DNA of 64,000 nt, taken from NCBI GenBank assembly GCA_026874595.1, contig CM049316.1:54817676-54881675 (forward strand), read 5' to 3'. Every line of letters begins with the position of its first letter. The first letter of the stretch is position 1. A model generated the notes under the pieces. It was given only the letters and a program-made list of their open reading frames with translations, made no database searches and was not told where the DNA came from. Origin of the DNA: Sipunculus nudus (lineage: Eukaryota > Annelida > Sipuncula > Golfingiida > Sipunculidae). Of the stretch, positions 48,642-59,561 are shown piece by piece. The translations under genes and the position numbers were made by a program.

Positions 48642-49862
48642 TTACATGAAAAGAGCCTGGCTCTTGTACAATGCTATGCATAGATTTTGAACCAAAACCA
48701 GAAGGTTTGCTATTGTTTTATTCGCAAGTTTCCAGCAATCAGATATTAAATGACCTTCCTTCTTGCAGTAATTACAGATTTTCTTTGAAAATGACTGGTC
48801 TTTGTTGGACTTAGACACAGTGGGCGTGGACTGAGATGTAGCAATGGACTTTGCTGAACTATCCGGACTACTAGTACTGGGTGACTGCGCTTTAAACTTC
48901 TTTTGACCATACTGATTTACATTCTTGTTTGTGAATGACTGGTTTGATTTGCTAGTAAAGGACATTTTGTGTTTTAATGAATAATCATCAGCTAATTGAG
49001 CAGCAATGTCAAGTGTATCAGGACTTTTCTCATCCAGAAAAGTTTTAACATCTGCGTTAATGCAGCGCTTGAATTCTTCAAGCAAAATCAACTGGCGCAA
49101 ATTGTCATAATCTTTCATTACACTTTAAGAACTACACCAGCGATCAAACAACTGCTCTTTCGTCCTAGCAAATTCTACATAGGTCTGTTCTTTTTCCTAT
49201 TTATGAATTTCTATCGGTAAGCATCCGGAACTAACTCATAACCGTTTAGTATTAACCGTTTGATCTGGTCATGGTCAGCAGCGGCTTCTACTGAAAGCTC
49301 TGTATAAATATCTCTGGCCTTGCCAGCCAATACACTTTGTAATAGCATAGTCCAATTTTCCTTAGGCCATTTTAAATTTTCAGCTACCTTCTCAAAGTGT
49401 AAGAAATATTTATCACCCTCTTGATCTTGAAAAGGTGGGAAAAGTCTTATGTGTTTAGTAACATGAAAACTGTGAGTTAAGACAACATGTAGACCATGTT
49501 CTAGTTTAAGTCTTTCTAACTCCGTTCGTTTTAACTCAGTTTCCTTTTCTTTTTGTTTTTCTAATTCTCACTTTTTTAGTGCTAGCTCATGTTGCATTTC
49601 TAACTTTTTTTTTAATTCTGACTGCATAGCAAGGCTGTCATTTGTTGATATTTCCACTTCACTCTCTTCAATAAAACCTTTGCTTACTAGATCTTGCATG
49701 ATTTTAGCAATGATTTCAGGCTCTCTCAAAGCTTTTTCCACACATAGCCCTAAGTGTTGTCCCAAAAGCAACAACTGATCTTTTGCCAACTGTTCATCAG
49801 TTAAGGTCAAGTTAATCAGGGTCTGGATCTTCAACAAGTGCCTCAGGTTTGAAATCTGCCAT
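48642..49862 (-). pseudogene. Gag remnant with CCHC zinc knuckle
   Basis: The likely start is the ATG at 49862, about 110 bp after the primer site. A frameshift near 49815, a TGA at about 49567 and a further break near 49200 divide it. Readable parts in order are: a coiled-coil-like Lys/Glu-rich stretch (about 49500-49620), capsid sequence with LFPPFQ, KYFLHFEKVAENLKWP and GYELVPDAYR (49210-49470), ILLEEFKRCI and DVKTFLDEK (about 49020-49090), a Ser/Gln-rich linker, and one zinc knuckle C-X2-C-X4-H-X4-C (CNYCKKEGHLISDC, about 48735-48775). This resembles the SCAN-like gag of animal Ty3/gypsy elements. No functional product is possible. Confidence 0.85.
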
Positions 49863-49971
49863 GTTAAGATGTTAAAACAATAACAAAAAACCCTGAGATA
49901 AATCTTGTAAAGAATGCATTGTAAACAGTGTATGTAGATCAAGGCCTAATAAATTGTCAAAACTATTAAGC

Positions 49972-49989
49972 CTCCCGGACAAGCCCCCA
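49972..49989 (-). other. Primer binding site, tRNA-Pro type
   Basis: On the minus strand TGGGGGCTTGTCCGGGAG lies six bases inside the 5' LTR. It matches the well-known tRNA-Pro primer site (TGGGGGCTCGTCCGGGAT, as in murine leukaemia virus) at 16 of 18 positions. Confidence 0.85.
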
Positions 49990-49995
49990 ATTTTA

Positions 49996-50727
49996 TGTTA
50001 CGGAAACTAATAACAACAGATCACGTTATCGTGAACAGCACAAATTTCGTTACGGTGTTACTGTAACACTAGGCAGCGTGAAATGTCTATGGGAATGAAT
50101 AAAGGAGTCACTGGTTTTTTGTTAACAAATAATTATAATTTATTTTTAGAACAGTCCTATCATTACAATACACTAAATCAATAGAATTACACAGTTTAAC
50201 AATAAAAATGTACAGTACAAGAGTGTCCAGATCCTAGGCTTTGCTACGGATACCATCACTTTCACAGCTCAACAAGAGTCCTTTAAAACCAATAATCCAC
50301 GTAAATAGTAATAATCAAAAGGCAAACTTGAGACAGTCCATATTAAATGTGCATGAAGTCCGTTAAATATCTGACACCACTGCAATTATCGATAAGGTCC
50401 CAAAACTGACGAGAAGGTAACACTCTTAGTACTCGCTTGTATTTTCCTGTCTGCCGGCTCTAAACACAACCCCTAATTTATAGTTTCTCACCCGAAAATT
50501 CTAGAAATCGAAAATTTCAAAGAACAATACACAAAAGAATGCACATGAACAAACCTGAAACATCTAGAACAAAGAACGCTGTGTCTCTGCGCTTCAGACG
50601 CAACACGCGAGCCAGCGCCCAAGAAGAAAGGCTCCCATAGCAACGAACCATGCCTGCGCTACACGAATCAGAATGTCAACAGACACATGTAACACTCCTA
50701 CGGACAATAAAGCAGACACCTGTAACA
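49996..50727 (-). repeat. 5' LTR (right on the plus strand)
   Basis: It starts TGTTACGGAAAC and ends ACACCTGTAACA. It is about 732 bp against 749 bp in the other copy. Differences cluster near 50020-50060 and in the GC-rich part about 50560-50640. It is directly followed by a TA microsatellite. Confidence 0.9.
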
Positions 50728-50787
<60 letters not shown>

Positions 50788-50805
50788 CATATTTATATAT
50801 AAAGC
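50728..50805. repeat. (TA)n microsatellite
   Basis: About 75 bp of TA repeats abutting the 5' LTR. It obscures any target duplication of the retrotransposon. Confidence 0.9.
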
Positions 50806-50849
50806 AGCTGTTAGAGTGGTTTATGCTTCATATCTTGTGAAACGTCAGC

Positions 50850-51500
50850 AAGAGATAATAGTAAGAGGCAAAAATCTAAATCCAAAATATTGGATTGTAA
50901 TGTACCTCAGGGATCAGTGCTTGGACTGGCCCTCTTCACTATTCATATTACCATCTCTTGGCAAGTTACAACCACAACTGAAATATAAGTAAGAAATACA
51001 TGTACCGTGACACACTTGAATGTTTAAATCCATGCATTCATTACCACTGAACTTGATTATTGTAACACATTGTTAAATTGGCCTTCTAGGAGTTTTTGTT
51101 GATCGCTTTCAGCGAGTACAGAACATATCAGTAAGAATTCTTACCGGCAATGAAAAACATGATCATAGTACACCAATACTTTTCTCTCTCAACTGGTTGC
51201 CGATACGGCAAAGATTAAAATATAAGATACTTAATTAATCCTATGTTTAAAGCCATAAATAACATGGCTCCAATGTATCTTCAAGAAATTCTCAGTAACC
51301 GTGTTTAAGTTAGAGGATTACCTTCAAATGACCAAAATTTACTATATGTGCCATTAACAAAACCGTTTTTGACACAAACAGGGCATTCAGCTTTGCTTGT
51401 TCTTGACTCTGGATCAGTCTATCTAACACATTGAGAATCGGTTCCAACTTATCATAATTTAAAAGCATATTAAAAACTCACCTATTTGCCGAGTTCTACT
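50850..51500 (+). pseudogene. LINE reverse-transcriptase C-terminal relic
   Basis: Fragments of a non-LTR RT are readable in shifting plus-strand frames. NVPQGSVLG..LFTIHI (about 50905-50950) is the RT motif around the third palm block. LDYCNTLL (about 51053), then RVQN..VRILTG (51115-51150), STPILFSLNWLPIRQRLKYKI (about 51166-51225; motif residues NWLP) and FKAINNMAPMYLQEIL (about 51248-51295) are the usual thumb-end motifs of CR1/L2/Jockey-like LINEs. The YADD region between them is deleted. Many stops; long inactive. Confidence 0.8.
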
Positions 51501-53457
51501 ACTTTGGTCAATGACACTATATGGAACCTGGCCATTTTTAACCACCTTAGTTTTTATTAAGAATCAATTTGATTGTCTGATGTACTTTTAATGCTTATAC
51601 TTAAATTATAGTTATCATGATATCAACTTTTTATATGTATCAGCGTTTTAGAGCATTCATAGCCTGGATTGTATGCTTTACAAAAAAGATAACCTTTCAG
51701 GGTTGAAGGACCATTAAAGTATTTATACAACATAACACATGCATATACGAGTTTCTCATTTATACCTGCTTTATAGTGACCTGTCATATACAGTAGGTAG
51801 GGAGATATCGGAACCTGATTGGATGGCAATTTATCACACTTCATATGAGCTCCCTACTGCGCATGCGCAAATTGTCAGCAATACCACTACAACTCATATT
51901 ATTCTATACTTCGTTGGAATTTTAAGATATATAAGCTTAGCTAGTGGAGGATGTCAATACCAAACATACATTCTATACAGGACTCTCAAGACATTATACA
52001 TGTATACCTTACATATTTCTTTATCCTTGAGTATTTGATGTTGTGTGTTCTCTCCATATTTCAACACACCTGAAATACTAATCAAATAGAATAGTGTGGC
52101 CAATCGAATCTTGTATTTGTCTACAGGGTTTGACCAACACGAGATCCCGCATGGCAATATCAGTCGGTCAGTTCTATACTAGTCCCAATTTTGTTTTGAA
52201 TTCATGCATCTTGTATTTGACTGGAGCATGGATTTTCCTTTTTGCTTTAAACTAAGACTTTGCTTTCATCATAGTTTTTACATATACCAGTATATATAGA
52301 TATAGTCTTATACTTTAGTTTATCTATAAATATATTTTCCACTAGTCTTATTTGACATCCTGATTTGACTGGTGTCAAAAGAAAACAAACTGTATACAAT
52401 TTGAATATGATTTGATTTTTTCAGGCAACGTGTTACACCCATCCTGTTTATGATGGTCTGTCATTTGTAATCATGTCATTTTGGGGGGGGGGGGGGTGGC
52501 GGGGAGGGAGCTGGATTTATATCCAGCAGTGGCATATTTTGTTTCCCCAAGCAATATATGTAATGTGTTTATTATTATAATTGTGTCACTTGATGTTTGA
52601 GTTCAACTGGCAGTGCATGTCTCTTGAGAGGCTGTAATTCGTGATATTAACTCACTAGAGTACATATTCCTGTTCACACCCAGACAATCTTGGACTTTGT
52701 TTACTTTTGTGCCTGGAATGATTGACATTTAATTTGGGCACTACCAGCTGGTTGTTTGGTCATTGAAATAAATATCATATGTTACAGACCTTGTTTTCTA
52801 TATTTTTTAGATCAGATGCATGAGTGTGTGGTTGTATGAATAACCTTTCAGGGTCGAAAGTCCATTAAAGTAATTTATACAGCACCACACATGCATATGA
52901 GTTTCTCATTTATACCCGCTATATAATGATATCTGTCGTCTGTGGTTGGCTTTATATTTACGGGGCTCAGTTTTCGCTCTCAAGCAATTTGTCACAGTTT
53001 CACGGGGTTCCATTTTTGCATATATTAATATTTAGGAAAACACAAAAATAGGTATCGATTCTCTGTTACACAAAGTTACCTGCATGTATCGCCCCATTAA
53101 CCATGCTCACGCCCCATGAATGTTTGGGTAAACTAATTAAAGGGGGTTCCCCGCTTTGCATGGTCAGGGTTATTTACCAGAAGGCCCTTCCCAACAGCTC
53201 ACCTGTTAGCGCAGGTGTGATAATTAATGCTTTTGGGAGGAAAATTGGCCTCCCTTTTGTTTAAACAAGCTGCCTCTGGTGAGGGTATTTTTACTCGGAA
53301 TGAGCTAGCTATGAGTACAAAATGATTCTCATGTTTTGCTCAAATAAAAGTGACCGTCACTGCCATGACCTGGCGATGCCGTTTTAGAGGGGCATTGGTT
53401 TCACAAGCTTGGTCATTGCATATCAATATAAATAGTAAGTGGCCGCGCACATAAGGT

Positions 53458-53640
53458 TTGCCTGATCCCCGTGAGTGTGAATGTGAAGAAAGAGCTAGCA
53501 AACGGCGAATGATCAGATCGACAGACAGCCGACAAGGCGTAAGCGGGGAGAATATATACAAGCAGTTCGACCAAGACAAACGGCTTGCGATCGCAAAGTC
53601 TGTCATCGACATCGGACCAGCCAAAACTGCCAGAAAGTAA
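53458..53640 (+). pseudogene. Possible exon with HTH-like sequence
   Basis: The 60-codon frame is Cys/Glu-rich at its start (ECECEERASKRR) and ends ENIYKQFDQDKRLAIAKSV..GPAKTARK. The last part resembles the beginning of helix-turn-helix DNA-binding segments (pattern Y..D.R..IAK.....G...AARKF) common in multicopy invertebrate transposase-related proteins. The frame closes with AAAGTAAGGG, a good 5' splice-site match, so it may be an exon end rather than a true stop. No matching downstream exon is recognised. It lies in the first extra block of the duplicated unit. Identity uncertain. Confidence 0.35.
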
Positions 53641-54216
53641 GGGATCAGCGAATCAACATGATGAGCGGTCTAATAATACATTACATTAACAATACAGATA
53701 CTAGACCAATTATATATGATACTTGAATAATAAATAAAATATGAAATGCAGAACTGCAGGTTGAAAAATCAAGCATTTTTAAAAAGTAAGACTAGATCGT
53801 GGACACGTCGCACTCTGCGATCAACATGGTCGTCATTTGTATATATTTATTTAGAGTGACTATTTTCTATTGACTGCAAGGGTTCATATCTGAGTGGTTT
53901 CAATTTCGCCTTATTTTCCCGTACCGCGAATATCGCGAATTTGAAATCACCGCTTGGATAGCAATTTATCACACTTTATACCCCCCCCCCCCCACCGCGC
54001 ATGCGCAATTAAATTGTCTTCGGGGCCTATAATGGATAGTCAAGTCTTTTCGCTTGCACCGTTGATAGGAACTGGAAGTCGCAAGCATTGATACCTTTTC
54101 CGCCACCTCTCATCCCCGACCCTCTGTCAAACTATTGCTGTTCGCTTAATCAATTAGCTTCCTTTTTGTACTATATTTACGCCAGCAATATTTCTTGGTT
54201 TTGTGCTCAATTTTAG

Positions 54217-54318
54217 CACCTCATTACAAAATAGCCCTATAATGCACCTCATTTCAATATAACCCTATAACGCACCTCATTACAATATAGCCCTATAATG
54301 CACCTCATTACAATATAG
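54217..54318. repeat. 28-bp minisatellite, 3.6 copies
   Basis: Unit CACCTCATTACAATATAGCC followed by CTATAATG, at 54217, 54245, 54273 and a partial copy at 54301. Period exactly 28 bp. Confidence 0.95.
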
Positions 54319-54544
54319 TCTGCTTGATTCTTTTGTCATTATGCTGGGGTGACCTATTTTGGTTCCCCAAGCAATATGTCATGTGTTTATTATTATAATT
54401 GTATCACTTGATGTTTAAATTTTCCTGGTAGTGCCCCTGGAGAGACTTTAATTCATGATATTAATTAACTCACTAGTACATATTCCTGTTTTCACCCAGG
54501 CAATCTTGGACTTTGTTTACTTTTGTACCTGGAATGATTGACAT

Positions 54545-55002
54545 ATTGCTGATGATGAAAATTATGATCGCTCAGTCCAACATTCGCTCTCTGGCACAGG
54601 CACTCGTTTCCAGCATTAAAAAAGGCTTAGAAACCGTTAACCAGTTGAGTATGGGCGATATACCAGTTATAAAAGAACAAGGTAATGAACTCCGCCGCTA
54701 CGCGGGCAAGACAGCTTTTTTTCACAAGTCCGAATTCCGTAGAATTATCACTGATATATTGCCCATACTCAACGGGTTTACGGTTTCAAAGCTATTTTAG
54801 TGCTGAAAACGAGTGCCTGTGGTCACAAGTACGGATAAAAACGGTGGCCTCTCGCGGTTCCCCGCTTGCCTTGCGTGGTGTCTCGATCGTCTTTCGGCTA
54901 TATCTAAATTACGCTTAAGGAGCGCACAGGGCTAAAGTCCCAGACTACAGCAACCTGTAGCTGCTCGATAAAGCAAACCCCATCTTAAATCTGTCAGATG
55001 AA
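54545..55002 (+). pseudogene. 458-bp block with 95-codon frame, unidentified
   Basis: This block is present in the second duplicated unit and absent at the corresponding point of the first. At 52721-52735 ATTGACATT runs straight into TAATTTGGG, whereas here the same words are 458 bp apart. It is more GC-rich than its surroundings. A 95-codon frame (54513-54800) starts upstream of the junction, and most of it lies in the block. It includes SLAQALVSSIKKGLETVNQL and KTAFFHKSEFRRIITDILPI, amphipathic and protein-like, but I do not recognise it. No clear target duplication or terminal repeats. It could be a processed-gene fragment or the remains of a mobile-element gene. Confidence 0.4.
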
Positions 55003-55114
55003 TTAATTTGGGCACTGCCAGCTGGGTCGTTTGGTCTTTGTAAAAATGACATAATTGACAGACCTTGTTTTTTATCTTTGTTAGATCAGATGTATGGATG
55101 TGTGGTTGTATAAA

Positions 55115-55115
55115 A

Positions 55116-55147
<32 letters not shown>
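55115..55147. repeat. (ATT)n microsatellite
   Basis: Eleven uninterrupted ATT units at the end of the duplicated block. Confidence 0.95.
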
Positions 55148-55148
<1 letters not shown>

Positions 55149-55606
55149 GAAAAAATAACAATTTTAAAGGGACATAATAAGGAGCAATATTATGCCTATT
55201 ATTTCACACTCAGTTCAGTTTTGCTTTATACAAATGTTTCGAAGCAAAACCTTCCAAGCACACAGTCTCAGTAAATCGTATACGGCTGTTTAACAGCTTG
55301 ATTTTGTTCTGCATGTTTGTAAACACAATTCACAAATAACAAGGCCGCGTGACCGGAGGTCCGGCCGATTGTGACCCGCAACACGCAATGTTTCAGCAAG
55401 CGGGAACATGTATTAGTAGGCCAGCCATACCGTGTAAAGTCCTCTTTTAACGGCATCGCATGTTAATAGAAGGCATTCATTTTAGAACTGTCCAGTGTCG
55501 GGAGGTTAAAAAGCTATGGGTAGATGCCATGGCGAAATTTGAATGTGAAGGACATTTTTAAAATCATCAAGGTCATAAGGTTTTTCATTTCGGTGTTTTC
55601 CTTGTT

Positions 55607-55754
55607 TGGTGTGTTACGAAGGGAAATTGTTGAGGGGGGAATCCTGGGCCGATCAGAGAGTCGAACCCAGGTCGGTGGCGTACAAGTCCGGCGTACCAAC
55701 CGCTCCGCTAGAAAAGCAATTCGGTCCGCTTTTATGTGACCCCGTAACACACCA
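55607..55754 (-). mobile_element. 148-bp inverted-repeat unit containing a tRNA-like sequence
   Basis: TGGTGTGTTACG at 55607-55618 and its exact complement CGTAACACACCA at 55743-55754 bracket the unit. Inside, on the minus strand, a box A match (TAGCGGAGCGG, 55700-55710) and a box B match (GGTTCGACTC, 55658-55667) stand 32 bp apart, the spacing of a tRNA promoter. The anticodon and T stems do not pair properly, so this looks like a tRNA-derived sequence (SINE head or tRNA pseudogene) rather than a working tRNA. Confidence 0.5.
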
Positions 55755-55806
55755 CCTCTTAAGAGTGTTCTGCTATCAGAACAAGACCTATTATCCCAGG
55801 AGTCAC

Positions 55807-56600
55807 ACTTACGGGACCTAATATAAACAGATCACCTATGCGTGATGAACACAAATTTTGTAACGGTGATAAAAACAAATCAGATTCTGTAACACTAGGC
55901 AGCGTGAAATGTCTAGGGGAATGAATAAAGAAGTCAGTTTTTTTTTGTTAACAAATAATTATAATTTATTCTTAAAACAACCCTAACAATACAATACACT
56001 GAATCAATACAATTATACAGTAAAACAGCGGTATAGCAACAACTCAGTACAATCACATAGAAAATAATGTGCACAGTACCTAGTACCTGGATACCAACAC
56101 CATCACAACGATAAGTCCTTTAAATGTAAACTCTCGGAGAATGACAGTCCAGTGGAAAGTTCTTGCAACAACCCAGAAAGTAAACTGAAGTCCAAATGCA
56201 TAAAATCTAGGAGAAAGTCTTTGAAAATCTATAAATGCCGCATTCGTCGGATAAGGTCCTGACACACGCTTCTGCACCCGCTGGAATCTGCTCTGCTGTT
56301 CTCTGCCCTCTGCCTGGTTCTAAAACACAGCCCCTTTATATACCCTCACACCCCAAGCCGAGAATTTTCCACTTCTCGAACAGTCTATAAGATCTTGCAC
56401 AACACGCGTTTCAGGAATTCTCTAGAAAGACATCGCCGTGCCTCTACACACCATGGTGTACACGTGATCTCGCCCCAAGCCAGCATAACAACAAGAGTTC
56501 AACCAGTACGGATCAAATATATAAGGTAACACGCGGCCAGTCACGAGTGCCACAACAGGAGTTACGTCCGTGTCACATAATAAAAAGAGCACCTGTAACA
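55807..56600 (-). repeat. Solo LTR related to the 43.6-kb retrotransposon
   Basis: It shares with the two LTRs the block CTGTAACACTAGGCAGCGTG, then AATGTCTAGGGGAATGAATA and the TTAACAAATAATTATAATTT stretch. It has the same right terminus ACCTGTAACA at 56600. The left terminus (ACTTACGGGACC) is a mutated form of TGTTACGGAACC. The orientation is the same as the full element. The internal part (about 56080-56560) has diverged. No internal region adjoins either side, so it is a solo LTR left by recombination. No clear target duplication. Confidence 0.8.
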
Positions 56601-58595
56601 GGTGTAATAGGCCACTTTCTTCCATTCAAAATGTCCATAATATTCTATTATTTGGTTAATTCAAATGTAAATTGAGTATTGAAAACTGATAAACTTTCAA
56701 TAAATAAAAAATGAAGGTAATTTACTACATAGGAATTAGATTTCACTGAATTTGTAACCTTGCGTCTGCACTGTACATAGTCTGATCTTCCTATCTGTGG
56801 GTTTGTGTGTTTTTCTCTCACTCCTCTCTGAGATGTTTAAATGCATGGACTACAGACTTGGTCATTTTATCATGCATAGGTCACATTAGAACCATATTGT
56901 TTTCTATACAACTGTGGCCACAAGGGGGCGCTGGTGACAATGACACGGCTACCTTTTGTTTTGCTCTTGATGTAAGTTTGTTCTCAGTGTTAACATGTAT
57001 TGACAACTTCACTGCAGCTTCTTGAGCAGATTAAGTTGTTATACTCCTTCTTTTGTAGTGATATCAAGTTATTCTCTTTCTTTTTTATTGCCAAGAAGCA
57101 GATTAATTCTCAAATGGACGCATTCTGCAATTGTTTCATATCTGAAAGTGCTTATTAGTGTATAATCATCTTTATACTGTTTTAAGAGAGAATTGAAAAA
57201 AAATCGCCAGCATGTACATGCTGCTATGCCGTCTACTGTGTTAAGAATAAAAATATGATAAAATATAATGACATAATGTATGTCAATAAGAATATTTATT
57301 ATTGAATATCTATGACTGATTAATCGATTGCATGCAGGGTTCATTTCTTAATAACTTGAATTAAATTTAAGTCCCAGATGTTTGAAAACAGTTTAGTCAT
57401 ATGCAAATATGATGACAGTTATAATTACAAATAAAATAATATTAATTTGGTAATTGAATGATATTGTCTTCAAAAGCTTTGCATTTTACATTATATATCA
57501 TCAAGCAAGTTTGGTGATATACCATGCACCATTTTCTTACCTTGATTTTTGGTCGACCTGAATGCTCATTATGCAAGATTTTGTGTTTATTTGAGTTGAA
57601 AGACCCTAATATAATCTGATATGCACACCAGATAATCTGATAATCTAAAATCATGATATACAGCCTCGATGCTGTTTGGAGCTGTAATCAATTAATACCT
57701 TGTGAACGTATCATCGATGTACAAATATAGTGCCTGCTGATGATATGCGTTGGTAAGGATACAACAGTTGCATCAGAAAAATGGAGCTATACTTGTAAAA
57801 GTGTCATCAAGGTGCCAAAGGCTGCATTACGAAAATGGAGCTGTAATCCTTTTGAAAGTAATATTGAATGAGGTATCATAATTAGGAATAAGTAAGGAAT
57901 ATAATAGTCAGCTACACAGATATATAAGAAGAGATAGACATCGGCTTCTGTGTCCATGTCCCGTTATCAATGGCGAGAACTTGGTCTAGTATGATGAAGC
58001 GTATACTTAAGGCTAGGATTAGTACTAATTAAAGAATCTGCCGTCTCAACTAGTTACCAATAGAAGATGTATAATCATATACGATATACATATGTTGCCT
58101 CCTACACTAAGTGTAAGTGTTTGGTATTTTTGCAACCAAAAGATGTAACTTTGATGTTCAGCTGGAATATGTGACCTTTTAATCATCAGTAATGTTCGAT
58201 AAATGCTATGTTACCATTCCTGTCCAATTTCGTTCCATTTGACCTTGAAAATGACAGTCGACTTTTCTCTACATTTTCATCACTAAAAAGTTATGTGTTT
58301 AAATAAAGGGCACTCGTAAAAGTGGTATACAGGAGTGAAAGGTTCTACAGATACCAACACGACTATATTTACACAAAACAATAGATTAAACGGCATTGGG
58401 GTTTTATCTTTAAATTTGATTTTTTATTTGTATTAAGTTTCGGATATTAGCCTTGGAATATTATTAAGATAATTCTTTTCAATTAAGAACATTTACCTAG
58501 TTGTGAATTCAGATTCAACCTGGTGAAAGGCTTTTAATAGATATTTCAATAATAAAAATATAAAATTTTCAGTTGAAATTAAATGAAACAGCTGT
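56601..58595. other. No gene or element recognised
   Basis: AT-rich DNA with only short frames (91 codons or fewer). A direct echo near 57720-57850 (GCATTACGAAAATGGAGCTG / GCATCAGAAAAATGGAGCTA) hints at a small ~70-bp duplication. Confidence 0.4.
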
Positions 58596-58860
58596 GTCGT
58601 GTGTTACAACGGGGACTTCCGTCACATATAATGCAGCCGGTTACGTCTTAGATTAGTTTTTTAGTCTTCCAAGCGGGTTTTTTTAGACAAATAGTCGTTT
58701 GTTACAAGCCGGGACCTCTGATACATATGACAAAGCCGTTACTACTAAGATTAGTTTTGATGACTTCCAAGCGGAGATAAAAAAAAAGTCGTGTGTTACA
58801 AGTGGGGCATCTGATACACTCATGCTAAGGCCAGTTCCGTCGTAGATGTACAGGAATACC
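58596..58860 (+). repeat. ~96-bp tandem repeat, 2.7 copies
   Basis: Units start GTCGTGTGTTACAA at 58596, 58694 and 58788. They contain CGGGACCTCTGATACATATG, TTAGATTAGTTTT and CTTCCAAGCGG. A further single unit is found at 61138-61225, on the other side of the hAT element. Confidence 0.8.
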
Positions 58861-59553
58861 TCCGTTGCTAGTTATTATATCGCTTCGGTGAACATTAGCC
58901 ACTCGATCTTATAACTCATATGCTTTGGTAATTCACTTAAAAAGATTTACAGGCCAATTACTAATGCCATCTACTGCCATTCTACTATGTGTTCTATGAC
59001 ATAAACATTCACACGAAATGTACGTACCTTGGTATGTCCAGGAATCTAGAACTTCTGGAATTGGATGGTCTTCTTCATCTTCTCTCATCTTAATCTATCT
59101 ACCTAACTATTTTATGTGTGGCAGTTTATTTCAAAATTTTGAAGAAAAAAACATGCCAAAAATGCAGGTTCAAACACTGCTTGTTAATATTTAAGATGTA
59201 TTATTTTCCCCACAGATCATAGAAAACAAAAAAGTAATTTAAGTTTTAAATAACCAAAATTGCCAAAAGATCTGTCCTTAACATTATACTTGCCGTCTAA
59301 TAGTTAAACGTGATAAACAGGAAGCTAGAAGGGTCGCGTCAGGCTACTAAGCTTCGCCTTATGTCGATTATCCTTTAGCCCCTTAACACTTCTAAATTAC
59401 TTAACCTAGTGCTGACAAGATGTAGGCCAGTGGCCAACGTCTGCCTCGTTCAAGCACAAGCAGAAGAGAGGGATGGCCTGAACATTTCCGGCTGTAGGCC
59501 AACCTACTTCACAATAAGGGTGGCCTTTTATTGGATCAGTCCAAATACTGATA
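58861..59553. other. No recognised feature
   Basis: No coding or repeat structure seen between the 96-bp repeats and the hAT element. Confidence 0.35.
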
Positions 59554-59561
59554 GCTGAGGG

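Larger units (their letters stand above)
43641..50727 (-). mobile_element. Decayed Ty3/gypsy LTR retrotransposon with Gmr1-like domain order
   Basis: Two direct LTRs (43641-44389 and 49996-50727) flank a minus-strand internal region with recognisable gag, protease, integrase, reverse transcriptase and RNase H sequences in that order. Frameshifts, stops and small deletions interrupt every part, and the two LTRs differ by many substitutions and indels, so the copy is old and inactive. The sequences are of Ty3/gypsy type (CCHC gag, GPY/F module, gypsy-style RT), but the integrase precedes the RT. Known: that order was described for Gmr1-like elements, a minority branch of Ty3/gypsy, and otherwise characterises Ty1/copia. 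A target duplication cannot be seen: CTGAT lies to the left and a TA microsatellite to the right. Confidence 0.9.
51690..55110 (+). repeat. Diverged ~1.15-kb tandem duplication; second copy expanded
   Basis: Unit 1 is about 51690-52842, unit 2 about 52843-55110. Shared landmarks in order: ATAACCTTTCAGGGT (51690 / 52841), GAGTTTCTCATTTATACC (51750 / 52900), GCAATTTATCACACTT (51826 / 53961), a GCGCATGCGCAA palindrome (51860 / 53998), CCCCAAGCAATATAT (52545 / 54367), CAATCTTGGACTTTGTTTAC, ATTTGGGCACT and GATCAGATG. Unit 2 has extra blocks at about 52940-53945 and 54545-55002, each less AT-rich and with a gene-like open frame. The remaining parts are too diverged to follow by eye. Confidence 0.65.

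Noticed and set aside
43641-50727. Classification as Ty1/copia because integrase precedes RT
   Set aside because: The GPY/F module, HHCC and DDE context, RT motifs and gag type are all of Ty3/gypsy character.
55640-55725. Functional tRNA gene
   Set aside because: Promoter boxes are present, but the anticodon and T stems do not form proper pairs and the acceptor ends do not match.
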